From Volvox africanus (taxonomy: Eukaryota; Chlorophyta; Chlorophyceae; Chlamydomonadales; Volvocaceae), in assembly GCA_030268105.1 (NCBI GenBank), contig BSDZ01000017.1, positions 2,150,001-2,214,000 on the forward strand: a stretch of 64,000 nt of DNA, given 5' to 3'. The notes under the pieces were generated by a model. That model saw only the letters and a list, made by a program, of their open reading frames with translations, did not search any database and was not told the origin of the DNA. Position 1 is the stretch's first letter. Each line of letters opens with the position of its first letter. Both the position numbers and the translations under genes were made by a program. Shown piece by piece: positions 24,249-37,379 of the stretch.

Positions 24249-27200
24249 ATGCAAAGTTCCACAGGTCCTGGAGGCTCAAGGAAACGCACAACCAAACTTT
24301 CAGCCAGCAGCCGCCTCACGTCCGTCCAATACGACTCTGTGCAGGGCCACCAGCAGCAACAGCAGCAAGAGTCACGTCGCCGCACCAAGTCGACCGCAAC
24401 GACCCGTGGGTCGTCCTTTCGCCTGGTTCGGATACCTGGGGAAATAATGGCGCTTCCACTGATGGTCATGCTCCCGGCGGCGTTGTTGATCTGTATGCCG
24501 TTTGGGACCAGGGGTCTGGTGGCCAGCGGAACGCCTGCGGCGGCAACGGACGGCAGTCAGGCAGCCCAGGATGCCGCCTTTATCGCGCGATCAAACTCAT
24601 CTGATCAGTCGGGTGCGCTGCACGTACTTGAAAAGTACATGAAAGCATGTTACCATTACCCTTAAGATAAATTAACTTCAAATGAAATCAATGTCATCAT
24701 GAAAATGTCGTGAAATCTTTGCACGCCTTTTAAAGCGTTACAGTGGGCACGGCAGCTTTACTTCGGCATTACGTGCCCAAGTAAGTACGTAATGTGCATA
24801 CCAAAACAAAATTCCTTTCCACGCCCACACTCCCGCACTCTTCTCGTTTCTCACATACTTGCCCCTTCACATCGCCGCAACATCTGCCTCGTGCTTATCC
24901 ATTAAGACTTTGTGGACCCCCTACCGCTGTTTTCTCGCCCGCATCAGGGATGGACGGCCTGGTAGAATTAGGCGCTAGCTACACCCCTCTATCCGATGAC
25001 GGAGGTCGGCTGAACTCCATCCTGCATGGGGGCCGCAATACCACAATGACAGGTGCGCTTCACGTACCAGCTATATGGGCATCGACTGTTGCAGGGCCAT
25101 AAGAGGTCCGTGGCCGCGTAGCTCCCGCCATTGCCACCTCATTCGTCGGCTAGGAGAGTCTGCGTCCATCATTTTGTCACTTTGCACAATTAAGAATGCG
25201 CACCCGCGCTCCTCATCACCTCATCACCTCATCACCTCATCACCTCATCACCTCATCACCCCATCACCTCATCACCTCATCACCTCATCACCCCGTCACC
25301 TCGTCACCCCGTCACCCCGTCACCCCGTCACCCCGTCACCCCGTCACCCCGTCACCCCGTCACCCCGTCACCCCGTCACCCCGTCACCCCGTCACCCCGT
25401 CACCCCGTCACCCCGTCACCCCGTCACCCCGTCACCCCATCACCCCATCACCCCATCACCCCATCACCCCATCACCCCATCACCCCATCACCCCATCACC
25501 CCATCACCCCATCACCCCATCACCCCATCACCTCATCACCTCATCACCTCATCACCTCATCACCTCATCACCTCATCGCTCCAGAGAAAAGCGGGGAATC
25601 AGTGGCGCAGGCCCCAGCGCCCTCAAGGTCAGCAGGGGCCGGCGGCGGCAGCAGCTCGTCCTGCATGCCATACAAGGATATGGTGCTAGACTACATCGAT
25701 CGCGCACTTCGTTCGTCGCAGCTTTGGACGGTCCAGAAGGGCGTTGTGGACTTTGGATTTCTCGGTGACGATGTTCCGGTGAGAATGACGATCGGGGGAG
25801 CCGTGCCGAGGGGAGACGTGAGAACGACAATCGGGGGAGCCAATTAACGAATCCATTAATCCAGTATGAGGGGTGGGGAGGGGCGGGGCCACGACTGCAA
25901 TGGTAGCGGCTAAGGAACAGCAGTAGTAGGGCATCATTTTAAGGGTAGAAGCGTATCGCAGCGGGCGCATCAAGAGCTACACGATGGCGGACACGATGCG
26001 TGCACCGTGGCTACACCCTGGCCATCCGGGTCATTGAACAGATTACCGCATGGGCCGATTCGACGCCCGCCTTAATAGTGTTCTCCGCGTGGTGTGAGCT
26101 GTTTATAGTTCACTTTGGCTGTAGGCCCCAGGAGATAAGCCCCAGGAGGTGACTTGAAAGACTTATGTCCTTCAGGAAACAGACATAGTAAAATAGCACG
26201 GGCGATGGGCCCGGCTTACGGCGTTAACCGTTTGGCCGTTTGCCATTCGACCCAATGCACCATTCTGTCGTCCAATTAGATGCGGTTGGGGTGATGGCAT
26301 GAAGCCAAGCTCCAGGAACCATTGAATCCCGTATGCCGTTGTGCTCTTCCTAGTTTTCTCCTGTTACCATCATCCAGGTGTCCGGACCCCGCAATCCCTC
26401 TAAGACTATGGTTTGCATAGCCAACGAATAAGCTTCACTCGTACCAGTCCTATCAATGTGAAGACGATTACCGCGTTGCCGAGTGACACGCCACCGGATG
26501 ACACGCCGCGCCGCAGAAAGACTGTGAGCCCAACTGCGCCTTCAGCAACCCGAATGCACCGTACGGCCTTACGCTGCTGCCCCTGGCGCCCACGGAAGCG
26601 CAGACAAAGGCCTTCGCCCGATCCACCCCGCGAGGCGTCGCGAATGTGCGTGATACGTGGTCTATGGTGATTGTGGGGCGTGGGAAGTGTCCTGCTCGCT
26701 GTCATTCCCGTCCTCCTCATGCTGCTGCCCCTGGTCTCCATCTAGCTTTTGTCATTTCAAGCAGTACATGTGACGCTTCTGAATTATTGCTTCCATTTCC
26801 TGGTTAGGATGTGTCGAGTGGCAGTAACGCAACCCGTATTCTTCTCATATACACGCACATGCACGAAGAAGTGTACTGAACTGGGGGTGAGGGCGGTGCC
26901 GGGTCTCTATACCACCTAGTCGGTCTGGGAACGTGCCCAGATACGGTACAGATACGGTACAGCTGCACTGAAGATTTATGTCTACATCCACGGCCGCATG
27001 GATGACCCCAAATACATGCTCCCACGGGACCCATCGAGTTGATGACGAATTTGGAAAGGATGGAAAGGCGGAATCACTCAGGGGGGTGCATCTCATCCTG
27101 CACGACTCCGCGCCGTTGCCGAGGCCCTGATGATATCGCCCGCTATTTCCTGCTACTGCTATGTAGCGGTTCGTGCTACGGCCGCCCTATCGCGAAATCC

Positions 27201-30200
27201 AAGTCCATGACTTCCATGTCATCCCAACACATCACAGGGTGGCGGTTCTGATGTCCCCACCGTTCCCCTTCCATCGTAGATTGATCACCCCGGTGAACCT
27301 CCCGCCGCTTGCAGGAGCTGCGGGGCAGCACCTTAATGGCGCCCAGTCTAGCCAACAGCAGCGCGAGTGCGGTCCCCGGGTCCGCACCCATTTACCAGCT
27401 CATGCCGCAAGAGATCGTACTGGTTGCGGGTTGCACGCCCCCCGCGGCGGGTTCTATCTACTTCTCCGCCACACCGTACATACACACCGTGTGGAGCGAC
27501 TCCGCCATGAAGTGAGGGGTTTGGTCGGGTCTCGGGTCTGGGGCCAGGGTGGGATTGGGGTTGGTGCCTTCTCGGCGCCAGAGAAGACGTGTGTGTGTTC
27601 TTAGGGTTTAGCGCAGGCAGTTCCCACTCCGGGCGGGAAATCCTGGGAAAGGAAGGAAAGGAAGGGAAATCTTCACAAGCAGTTGGAGAATCATTATCTA
27701 TTTAATACGTATTTGAAGCCAAGTGATCAGCTATCCAGCGGAGTCAAAAAGAAGTTTGCAAGAGGCTGGCGCACCCGTTTGGTCTATATCTCACCAGCCG
27801 CCGCTAGCCCCTCTCCCACTCCCAGTCCCCCTTTTCGCCCCAAACCCCCTCTCGCGGGGTATGCCTCTGAAGATGGGTCGGTGTGTTCGGCTCCATGGGG
27901 GACTCAGCCTCCACGCACCGCCCCGAGCTGCCGCCGCTGCAACCTAGCATCAACCTGTCCTCGCACGTGCCTACCCCGCGAGCCCCACCGCCCAGCCGCC
28001 TAGCCACTTTCACCCTCCAGCCGCCCATGGGCCAGATCATGTTGCAGGCAGCGTCTGGCCGACAAGGCCTCGGCTCAAATCGCCTACTAGGCAGGTGGGG
28101 CAGATGGACGGGGCCTTTAGCGTTGGCCATGTCGCAATCAGCAGCAGCTGCCACCAGCATCGGCAGCATTGCGGGAAGCGGCTCCACCGCCGCCGCCGCG
28201 ACAACGGTATCGGTGCCGGCTTCGGCAGATGACATCACCGCCAGCAACGGCGCCGGATTTGACAAGTTCTTCGTCGCGGCAATGACGGCGTCGCCCGCCG
28301 CTGCAGCTGCGCTGGCCCGGGTGCTGCAACCGGTGCTGGATAACTTCTCTGGGGGGCCCATGTCAGGGCGCGCCCGGGTCAACCTGCTGCCCATCCCCGG
28401 TCCTGAGTTCAGTGCGGATATCGGTCTGGACCCGCGGAGTCCCTATTACATGATGATGCTCCGCTCCATCGTGCCCGCCGGTGCGCTAGCGTCCAGCTTC
28501 AGGCCGTACGCACAAGCCCGGCCAATGCGCAGCTGGCGTTTGACGCCGGTGGCGGAGGCAGAGTCACTGCCGGCGGGGACGCCGCTGGATTCAGCAGCAA
28601 CGGCAGGGGCTGCCCCTGCCGTTAGCGTCGCAGGCGGTGGCCTATTGGGGTCCCTCCGCCGTGGCGGCAGGGCGGGTGGCGGAATGGATGATGGGGTGCT
28701 GCGGGCCGCCGGAGCGGTGCTCACTGGTCCCGATCCGCCGCTGCTGGTGATTGCGAAGGACCGATTCGCTTTGCCGATTGTCATCCCCAGGCGGCCGACA
28801 GATTCGTCAATGCAGCGGCAGTCACGTCAGCGGAGAGAAGACGCCGTATTCGCCATGATAGGCCCGGATGCGGCTGCGGTGGGGCCAGGTAGGAATGCGA
28901 CTGCAGCGACGACGGCGTTCCGCGCCTCCGGCGCCGTGTCGCGGAATGCGGCGGAATCATGGTTGGCGCCCGCGTTCGATTACCTGCAGCGCAAGGTGCA
29001 GGAGACGTTCGAGAAGCGGTACGCTATGGCCTGGTCCCTGACGACTGGTGAGAGACCTGGATGGGGAAGGCCCATATCCGTCTGATCCTCCTCTGCAAAC
29101 GGGGAATGCAGGGACTTGGGGCCCATAGCATGACTTCGGAGCAGCGAGCATTTGTTTGTACTCATCGATCTGAGCACCCGAGTTATTGGCCGGGGCCGGG
29201 GACTAACTCTCGTGAGTTGGGTAGCTAGCACCGTTTGCGAGGAAAGCGAAACTCCTCATACTTTCCCGCTTCTGTTGAATACGAACACGTGCAGAGTTGT
29301 GTGTGTAGAAGGGTGTGTGTGTGTAGAGGGTTTTTTGTGCGCGCGCGCATGCATGCGAACCTCATCATGATTAATGCAGCACTCTCACCACCACCACCAC
29401 CATCAGACCCAACTACCACCCACTTCCTCCAGGCTCATGGCTAGGGGCCTTGGATCCGCCAGTAGACTGGGGACTGCAGTGCTTGGAGCAGGTATGTGCG
29501 TAGGTGCCTATGTGGGGAATCGGAAGGGTGGTGGAACACGCAGAAAGGACACGCTGTCAGGCGAGGTGCACCTACGTGGGGCGCATCACGCATGCACTGG
29601 ATACTTTACCCACTCGCCCCTGAATCACTTGACCCGGAGGCCCGTTCCTTGCTCTCCCGTTTTCAGTTAATCGACTATTGTAACGGTGACAACCGAGATG
29701 TGACGTACGTGTCCAGCTTTCCCTACGTGACGCTCAACAGGTATGAAGTCGGTGAGCTTCCCTTCATCTTCGCTGCCGCTACGGTGAACCCTGGGGCCCA
29801 ACGAGGGGTTCTGCATTGCTGCTTGAATTTATTAGTTTCCTTGTCTCGATAAGGCACATAAGAACATGTTACAGACGGACGAAGGCTGTTAGCCTCCGAA
29901 ACCCTTCTCGGCCCCAAGATCGCGCCCCTTTGGCCCCAGTCCCAGTCCCAATTCGGAGGGTCACCTTGCTGAGCGCATGACTTGTTCCACGGGGCATGGG
30001 AAGGGAATGTAATCTTTCCCCCAGCAAGGACCACCTCCGGACCACGGCCTCTGATACATAATGCCTGGCGCGGCTGTGTACCATCCGTTTTTCTATCCCG
30101 CCCGACGCTGACCCCAACAGGCCCAATTCGATCGCCCTGGTGGTGGGGGTGCATCACGTGAGGACCGGTCTCGCCTCCTATATCAGCATCGCCTTGAGCG

Positions 30201-31688
30201 ACCCCACCCAGCGGCTGGGTCTGCAGGTGGGAGCTGCGGACGCATCGACCTCCTTTGCTCTGCGCTGTTCTGATAGTGGACCTGGACACGCACTGTGAAC
30301 GGCTAGTTTGGGTTTGGGATGGTGTGTTTACATTTTCGACCTGTTCATGTGTCACTGTGCCTTCAAATGTTTGCAAAATGCCGTTAATTGGCGATGCCGC
30401 GCAGTTTGTGAGGGCTGATACCGCCCTTCATGTGGAGGGCATCAGATGCATCATCCGACTAAAGGGTCGCCGCCAAGACTTAGTCGCTGTGTCATGTGTT
30501 TCAGCTATAGCCCCCTTCCCTAATTTCCCCTAAAATACGAACACAGGCATTTGATGGCTCACAACTTCAAGGCAGCGCCGATTCTTACCTCAAAAATACG
30601 CCGTACGAGGAATACTCGCCGTACCTTTTTGTTGCCATGTTCGCCCGCAACTGCTCGGGTATGAGCCACATGCGTGCTGCGTTGCTGACCGAAGCGATAT
30701 CCACTACTGGAGCACTGCCGAGTAGGGTCTCCAGCTGAATAAGTTGGGCGTAACCAGCCTCGCTTCACCCGGCCCCAAAAGCAACATACCCCATCACATG
30801 TTGCAGGTGCACACCATTCATTCGCTTCGCAACGTAAGCCTAGGGTAGACCGAGTAGCATAGGCGGTAGCTGGGCTGGGAGGTAGCTACGGGTGCTCTGC
30901 ACAAGGTCTGAGACGTAAGGGCTGCTGAGGCTGACCTCAAGTCTTATTGCCCGGGCCAGACCCCACAACGGTAGTCACCCCACAACACGCAGGCATGCAG
31001 CGCTGCAACGAGATCCCCACGGATGGTCCCCGCAGCACCCCTCTGGGTCGTAACATGGTGGCCACCTTGAGAGCCTACACCAACCCAGTTACAGGTGGGA
31101 GCAGGTTAGCGCCAGATGCCCGCACTGCGACAAGATTTCCGGTGACGAACAGAGCCGTCCCCCTGCCTGGCAGAGGGGCGTCATGGTTCATGTTATTTGA
31201 TATAACCCGGAATGACCCGGGGAAACTTTGTTTAGCGTATGTTTTAGAGGGGCCTGCGAGGATTTGCTCAATTACAAAGCGCCGCACCGATGGCTTGAGG
31301 AAGGGGGATGTTAAATCCATCTATTCTAAAATAATCAACGGAATTTTATTATCCCTCCATTATGGTAGGGTCCCACCGCGTTCGTTTACCCGTCTTCTCT
31401 CACCCCTCCCTGCATACCCCTCTGCAAGGTGTGGGTCCGGACCCCGACGACTTGCTCAAGTTCGTCACGGCAAACCTGGTGCGGCGGGCTGATGCACGAC
31501 CGCAGGACTACCGGCCGAGGCAGCTTGATCCCAACTACTTTGGTCGGGACGGATGTACTTCCGCATTGCTGGGCCAAGTGCTCTGTGCTCAGGGCCCAGA
31601 TGAGGCCTGTTGCCGGCAGGTGCAGGTAATCCACTGGGTAACAACTAGGGTGAACGCGAGCATCTATCAGCGCAGTGCACCTTCTTAA
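24249..31688 (+). CDS. Membrane-anchored or secreted protein of an uncharacterised family
   Basis: Well-phased exons are 24249-24612, 24948-25052, 25585-25778, 27315-27511, 27873-29047, 29433-29491, 29667-29740, 30121-30226, 30547-30658, 30993-31094 and 31429 to a stop at about 31688. At least one exon is unresolved between 25.9 and 27.3 kb; a piece near 25.99-26.09 kb reads RGYTLAIRVIEQITAWAD. Exon 1 has a basic N terminus and one hydrophobic segment (MALPLMVMLPAALLICMPFG), consistent with a signal anchor. The long fifth listed exon holds a low-complexity insert. Conserved-looking pieces are EIVLVAGCTPPAAGSIYFS, WVGVFGSMGDS, DYCNGDNRDVTYVSSFPYV, IALVVGVHHVRTGLASY and CNEIPTDGPRSTPLG. From memory of the pattern, these recall uncharacterised proteins shared by algae and bacteria. 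I cannot name the family or assign an activity. The first Met could also be upstream (24075). Confidence 0.6.
25212..25577. repeat. 8-bp minisatellite with ordered variant blocks
   Basis: About 46 head-to-tail copies of an 8-bp unit lie in an intron, ending 7 bp before the acceptor at 25584. Variants occur in blocks: first cacctcat units, then a long run of caccccgt, then a run of caccccat, then cacctcat again. The 8-bp period is not a multiple of three. Every frame stays open only because the unit makes no stop codon, so the long open frames here are artefacts. Confidence 0.95.
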
Positions 31689-34114
31689 ATGCGCTTCAGC
31701 ACGCGTGTTTTCCCATCTGTATACCGGTCGCTCCCCATGGCAGCTGGTCTAGGTCCTTCAGGTGCCGCTGTCAGGGGTAGCATTTCACCATGGATCTACC
31801 GCAATGACATGGAAAATATTTTTAATATCCCCGCGAGCCAGGCCCACAAATGCCCCACTCCACTACACCCGGTTTTAACTGCAGAAATGGTCGGACACGG
31901 GCTGCTGGTGCCTGGACACGGGCAAAGCGCTGCTGAACGCACTAGGGCCCATGCAGGGCCGGGCAATGCTTACTGCCACGTCACGATTGTGTCGGGCTAC
32001 AAGACCAGCCATCAGCATTGCCGAGTGCTAATGCAGACGAATGGACGGATACCTGCTCGCCAATTCGTGCACGAATCTGCACCTCATGAGCGCTTGCTTA
32101 AAATTGGACAATTGTCCCCCTGCACATCCCGACCCAACCGCCGCTGGCAACAGTGCAGAGCGTTGAGAGCCGGGGGTCCTCTATGCGCTGACCCTCCCTT
32201 ACGTCTCCCCGTGAGCATTGGTACCAGTGGTTGCTAATGACGAACAACAGACATGACGATGACCACTTCTCGGGATCCCATAGGCATGCGCAGGACTGAG
32301 GTATGCCCGACTGTTTTTAACCAGAATGAAAAGCCATCATCATTAGGGATCCTCGTACAACGCAGAGCTGTGCATCAGAGTTATGATGACATGGTGTACT
32401 CACATGCATAGTGAGGAAGCGGAGATCAGTAAGACTATCGATGTATGAACGCAGCCAAGCATGCATGGGCCTCAGAGATAGATTGTCACCAGCAGAGTCT
32501 GTTGGTTGATCCTTAAATAATATTTCAGTATCATCACAGGCCAAATTGTTAATGCCATGCACAGATAGCACAGGGAGTTGTCATTTGTGCTCATGCATTA
32601 TGAAGAAGCAAGGACAGTCGTGGACGCATGCAGTCTGGCTGGAACGGACCTCAGAAAATAATTATCACCAGCAGAGTCTGTTGGTTGATCCTTAAAAATA
32701 TATTAGTATCGTCACAGGCCAATCACGAGTTGCCACTAATACGCATAGGTAATGCAAGGGTAGCTCATCGCCTCCGAAAAGACGTTCTCAGGAACGATTG
32801 GCAACAACAACTGACCACACCACTTACAGTAGCTTACTTTTGGACGCGGTGGCCAATACGCAATATTGACCGCCGCCGCCTCGCATCGCCACCAACCATT
32901 TTCGTCCTCTGCTAACGCAAAGCAAGCCACGTATTCAGTAAATCATTCCGCAAGAGGACATGTGCAATGTCGACGACGTAGGGATTAAATCTATTGGACT
33001 GGCGGCGGTCGTACGGTTATCGCGGCAAAGATCCAGATTCAATCCTTCATTTGCAATGTGCAGTTGATATCCCAAATGCAGCCTTATGGACTCGTACCTA
33101 TAACATCATTAACAAACGCTATTCCTCAGATTCCGATGATTGTCAACTGGTAGACCCGGGGAGTGCAATTCATCTACTAGCCGTTGCAAAGGCAAAATGA
33201 ATGATTCAAAAGCGTTGTAACCAAATGCTGAACTAGTTGCGGATGCCATTAAAAATCAAGATGAACCGTACACCTAAATCAAATGCACAGTGCCACCTCC
33301 TGTCCCAAGGCTGATCTCCTCTTGAAGTATGCGCAATGCTCTTCAACATGACACAGATTCGCATGCCAACCACGGCTACCCGCAAGAAACACGCTCAAAG
33401 GCAGAAAGAACAGATGAGGGAGGAACAGGCAAACCATCCAGGCAACTGACAAAATCTAAGAAACGGATCCCGAATGAATTGAAGCACATATGGTTAATCC
33501 TAATGGATTCGTTTAGTGTATTCACGATGTATAAACTTGCTTCTTGTACGGCATGTCACCATTGCGGCCTGGGTATAACCCTGAGTATCTAGTGCCGACA
33601 GGCCATACCTTCAACTTGATCATTGTCCATCCCAACCGCAATTCTTTATTTCGTCCCATTGACTAGACATCCAATCCTGATGGCATCCATCCTTCTCCAT
33701 CCACAGCCCCTTTCCCGGTCTGGTATCACGGATTACACGTACCTGCTGGTACGCAGCCTTCACCCGTACTCAATTACCAGTCACCAATGTCCTCCGGGTG
33801 GGAAGCTGCTGCTGGCCCTTCAGCCCCGTGAGGTGCCCAAAGGCCTCCGTTGGCTGCTAGACTCCTCCCCTCTTTGCTTTTCCTCCAGGCTCCTCCCTCC
33901 CTCCCTCCCTCACCGAACTTTATCTCGGCATCATCATCCGCCAGTAATGTCGCTGCCATCGTCGCTAGCGGGGCCTTCTGAGCGCTGCCGTTTGAAGCCA
34001 TGCTCCAGAGTGCTGTTTACCATCGCCAAAGGATCGCTGCCCGTCTGGCAATCGGAGGTGCTGCAACTGACGAGGTCAATAACATCGGGCCGCGGAACAT
34101 TCCTACCGGTAATT
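31689..34114. other. Sparse region with no gene resolved
   Basis: The only structure seen in 2.4 kb is an imperfect tandem duplication at 32.44-32.76 kb, listed separately. Open frames are short or of random composition. The part from 32.9 to 33.7 kb is AT-rich relative to the genes. Confidence 0.45.
32440..32760. repeat. Two-copy imperfect tandem duplication, 179-bp period
   Basis: The segment at 32486-32544 (tcaccagcagagtctgttgg onward) recurs at 32665-32722 with a few substitutions and a small length difference. Weaker similarity extends to the left (cctcaga context) and right. The period is 179 bp. It may be a relic of a satellite or a transposon end. Confidence 0.75.
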
Positions 34115-34385
34115 CAGGCAGCTGGAGCTATCGCGCAGTATTGACGGGCCTCGGACGAGCGGGCGGTGTGGGCAATGACGTAATCCGGCTTGTCGGTCCG
34201 GGACCGCCACACCGTCAGTAGCTGCATCGCCGCTGCCGCCAGGAACTTCTCCGGGACCCAGTGACCCGCCCGGTCACCTGGATCGCCTAGGTCGACCTCG
34301 TAACCTGCAAACTTGACCAGGAACAGACTGGAACGTAACCTGTCGCTGAAGACCTCGTCCAGAATCGCTTCCACGATAGGGAGTC
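34115..34385 (-). pseudogene. Chromodomain remnant, probably from a Ty3/gypsy integrase tail
   Basis: The minus-strand frame of about 86 codons begins with VEAILDEVF, continues with LFLVKFAGYEVDLGD and then HWVPEKFLAAAA. This is the chromodomain pattern: a first strand with the E-I-L core, the LVKW/F-GY strand and W-x-P-x-x-x-L. A chromodomain fused to integrase is typical of chromoviral Ty3/gypsy elements. No integrase core was found immediately upstream on this strand, so it is a fragment. It lies about 5 kb downstream, on the same strand, of the decayed gypsy element at 39.6-45.5 kb, which lacks integrase. Confidence 0.55.
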
Positions 34386-34794
34386 CTTAGGAGGGCAGCG
34401 GCTCGCGTCCCTCAGCTGCTCAGCGACCGGAATATCACCGGGCCGGCAGCACACAGAATGCGAGTGGGTGCGACCTGCCAGTGGGTCGCGTGGAGCATAT
34501 TGGGGCATAGGAGTTGGGACGAAATACGGGCAGCACGATAGCACACAAGCACAAGGCGAGCTAATAAGAACAGCATGGAATACATACCGTATGTACGGGT
34601 GTGATGCACGTATGTTGATGGGAGCCACACACACTCCACAGAAGAGGAAGCTGTCGCTGTACAGCCGCAGCTAGACTGTCCGACACAGCTCGACACGTGC
34701 GGTATACATGTGCGATATGACTTAACACGCAGCGTCCTTTAATGTGATTTGGATGGAAGGTACTAGAAAAGGTTTAGGCACAATATAGATATCC

Positions 34795-36060
34795 TTACTC
34801 CCTCATATTGACCTTTCCCCAATGGCAACGAAGTGCTGTGAAAGGGTTCACCTGTGAAAGGGGTCCTATGCTGGGCAGCTGCTCGGTAATCCCTTCTGGA
34901 CTCTGCGGCGTCTCTTCCACACCCAGGCTGACGCCGCCCTGAACAGGCGCCTCCTGAGGCATCTGCCGACCCTCCAACGCCGATGAATCCGGAGCTGGGG
35001 TTGGCGCAGATTGAACCCCCCGGGCCGCTGATATGCTTTGTGGTCTGGCCGGTTGCAGATCGCTCGGCGGTGCAGGGCGACGTGCGACTGCTGAAGTAGT
35101 GTTGCCAGGTGAACCCCTCACTGCCACTGCCACTGCCGCCGCAGCCCTTTCCCCTGGAAACGGAAACGGAAACGGGGTGCGCTTACTCGAAACGGCGTCC
35201 AAACCCACTGCAGACGTGACTTCCTCCCCGTCCTCCCACTCCCACTGCTACGGCCGCACTTCCAGGGCTAAGTGGAGGGAAGGGGTCTGCTGCAGGGTGT
35301 CATCTGCTGCATCGGGTGCCAGGTGCCGCTACAGCTGGGACCGCCTCTGGTGGCGGAGGCACCGCCCCCGCCCCCGCCCCGGGCTACATCTCCATGTTTG
35401 CCGCGGTGACTTCGAGAGCCGCAAATGCAGCTGGTGCTGTACGGCGGGATGGTGTGTAGGGGCTTCCGCCAGCAGCCAGAGCAGCGTCTGTTCCGGGCCT
35501 GGGAACCCCGACCCCAACCAGTGGTGGTGACGTCACTCCAGCAAGGTCAGGAGTGGCGCCCAACAGCCCTTCGGGGGACCATAAGGACATGCCAGGCCGG
35601 CATTCGGTGCCCAAGGTATCGTTCGACTGGGACGCTGTCTGCACCCCGCTAGGCCTAGCCAGTGTATCAATGGGGCCTGCAGCTCCGTCACTGGTCAGCG
35701 GAATGCCGCCACTCAGCCCACGACCACCACCACTAGGTTTGCTGTAGGCTGCTAAGTGGCCTATAGTACCATTATAGTCCAGGGGGGTAACCGAGTGGCG
35801 CAAACTTAATGCGGTCGGGCGGTGATAGGTGTTGGGTGACCCATGGGTCTGTTGCAGTCCGGAAAGTAAACCCCCCAAGCAGACGGGTGCCCTTGCAGCC
35901 CTTTGCGCCAGCACGCCGGAGTCTCCACGGCTCCATAGCGGCTCTGAGGCCCCGCTGTTGCGGTGGCGGAAGGAATCGGTGCGTCTGGACTTGCGAATCC
36001 GGCTGAAGAAATAACATCAGAACTTATATCCTTTGCTTTTTGTTCACAGAGCCTCTTCAT
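34795..36060 (-). CDS. Possible low-complexity coding region (approximate)
   Basis: Two adjacent minus-strand frames (about 35384-36000 and 34795-35208) have Pro/Ser/Gly/Ala-rich composition with long stretches free of stops. They could be exons of one gene ending at the stop at 34795. No domain was recognised and the connecting splice sites were not proven. Chance open frames in GC-rich DNA remain possible. Confidence 0.25.
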
Positions 36061-37379
36061 TTCCTAAGTTATTTTGGATTGATCGTGACCGAAAAACCAA
36101 CCTAAGTTCCGGACAAGGTCAATTCTGCACATGTCCCTACATGATAAGGTTGCTGTATTTATTTTACGTTATTTTGTCACTGGCGATAATTACTGCGTGC
36201 GTGCTGATATGCGCATATGGATGCGGTTGGCTGAATCATATAGCTTTAGGGCTTTGCTTTAGGGAAAGTATCTAGATGAAGCTGCAAGGTAGATGCCAGC
36301 CAGGTAACCCCACTTCCCAGGTGCGAGATGCGGCGAGCTTGTGATACCTTCCGCGAACAGGGGCGACATCAGACTTCCTTTCTATCTGCTTCCTACCTAG
36401 GAAGTATACGACGTATATACAGGCGCGGAACCACAGCCATCCATACGTGCCAAGTCGTGCATGGGAGGCGTTTTCTAACTCGACCTCAAAACGCGGCTCT
36501 TACAGAGGAGCTACAGGGTAACTGCCTCTACCCCTATATAATGGACATTTCCTTTACCTTAGTGAAGAGCGCTCACGCCAGGTTGCACATACACACACAC
36601 AGGTCAGGTTGCCAACTGCCTCTTCTGCACCCTTCATCTTATTAATTAAAACCAACAATACAGAGAACATGTGACACCCTCCGCTCCTCCTCTCGCCTTC
36701 CTGCCTCCAGTGAGGCACGCCTGAGGGACATGCGACATTTCACCATAAGGCCCCTTGACCAGATCAGCTGCCCCTTAACCCCAGGACCCAACTACAACTG
36801 CGTAGGCAGGCTCCCCACACACACATAGCTCCGCTATGCCTCCTCTCTCATAGCGACAGAGAGCCGATATGCGTATCTGAAGCAGCTCCGTTAAATACGC
36901 GGTTCGTGTAAACCATTATTATGAACCTCAAGATGCGAATGTCATGGTTGATACCAAACAAATCAGATAGACAAGACAGAGACAGAGACAGGAACAGGAA
37001 CAGAGGGACAGACGGACAGAGGGACAGACGGACAGAGGGACAGACGGACAGGCAGCTTCGTTTCATCCACAGCAGCTGCCGCTCTGAGGCATCACGGTGG
37101 GGCTTCGGAGCCCTGCACTTTCCCTGCACACTGCACCCACGAAATGCCGACCAAGGATGCTTTCTCATTCAACCAGCCCTGGTGGCGCCTATATTGAACT
37201 GGCAACGAGCTCGGTGCCCCCCCCCCCTTGCAACAGCGCAACAGCACCACAGCACTGCGTCATGCACACAACCCATCCCCCGGCCCTGGGGGTTTTGGAT
37301 TCCGCCGTCTGTGAACGTCTTTTCCTCATCACGCAGCTCCCTCCCTCGAAGGATTCGACACCAGAGCTACTTGCCCCAG
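36061..37379. other. Intergenic region with simple repeats
   Basis: No coding pattern was seen. A purine-rich array based on gacagag, gacagg and gacagacg units occupies about 36970-37052. There is also a C-run near 37218-37228. Confidence 0.5.

Noticed and set aside
25212..25577. CRISPR-like direct repeats
   Set aside because: The 8-bp units abut with no spacers in a eukaryotic intron, so this is a minisatellite.
25075..25768. Long open frames with HHLITPS-like repeats on the plus strand
   Set aside because: They are translations of the 8-bp minisatellite, which has no stop in any frame. Splice phases place it in an intron.
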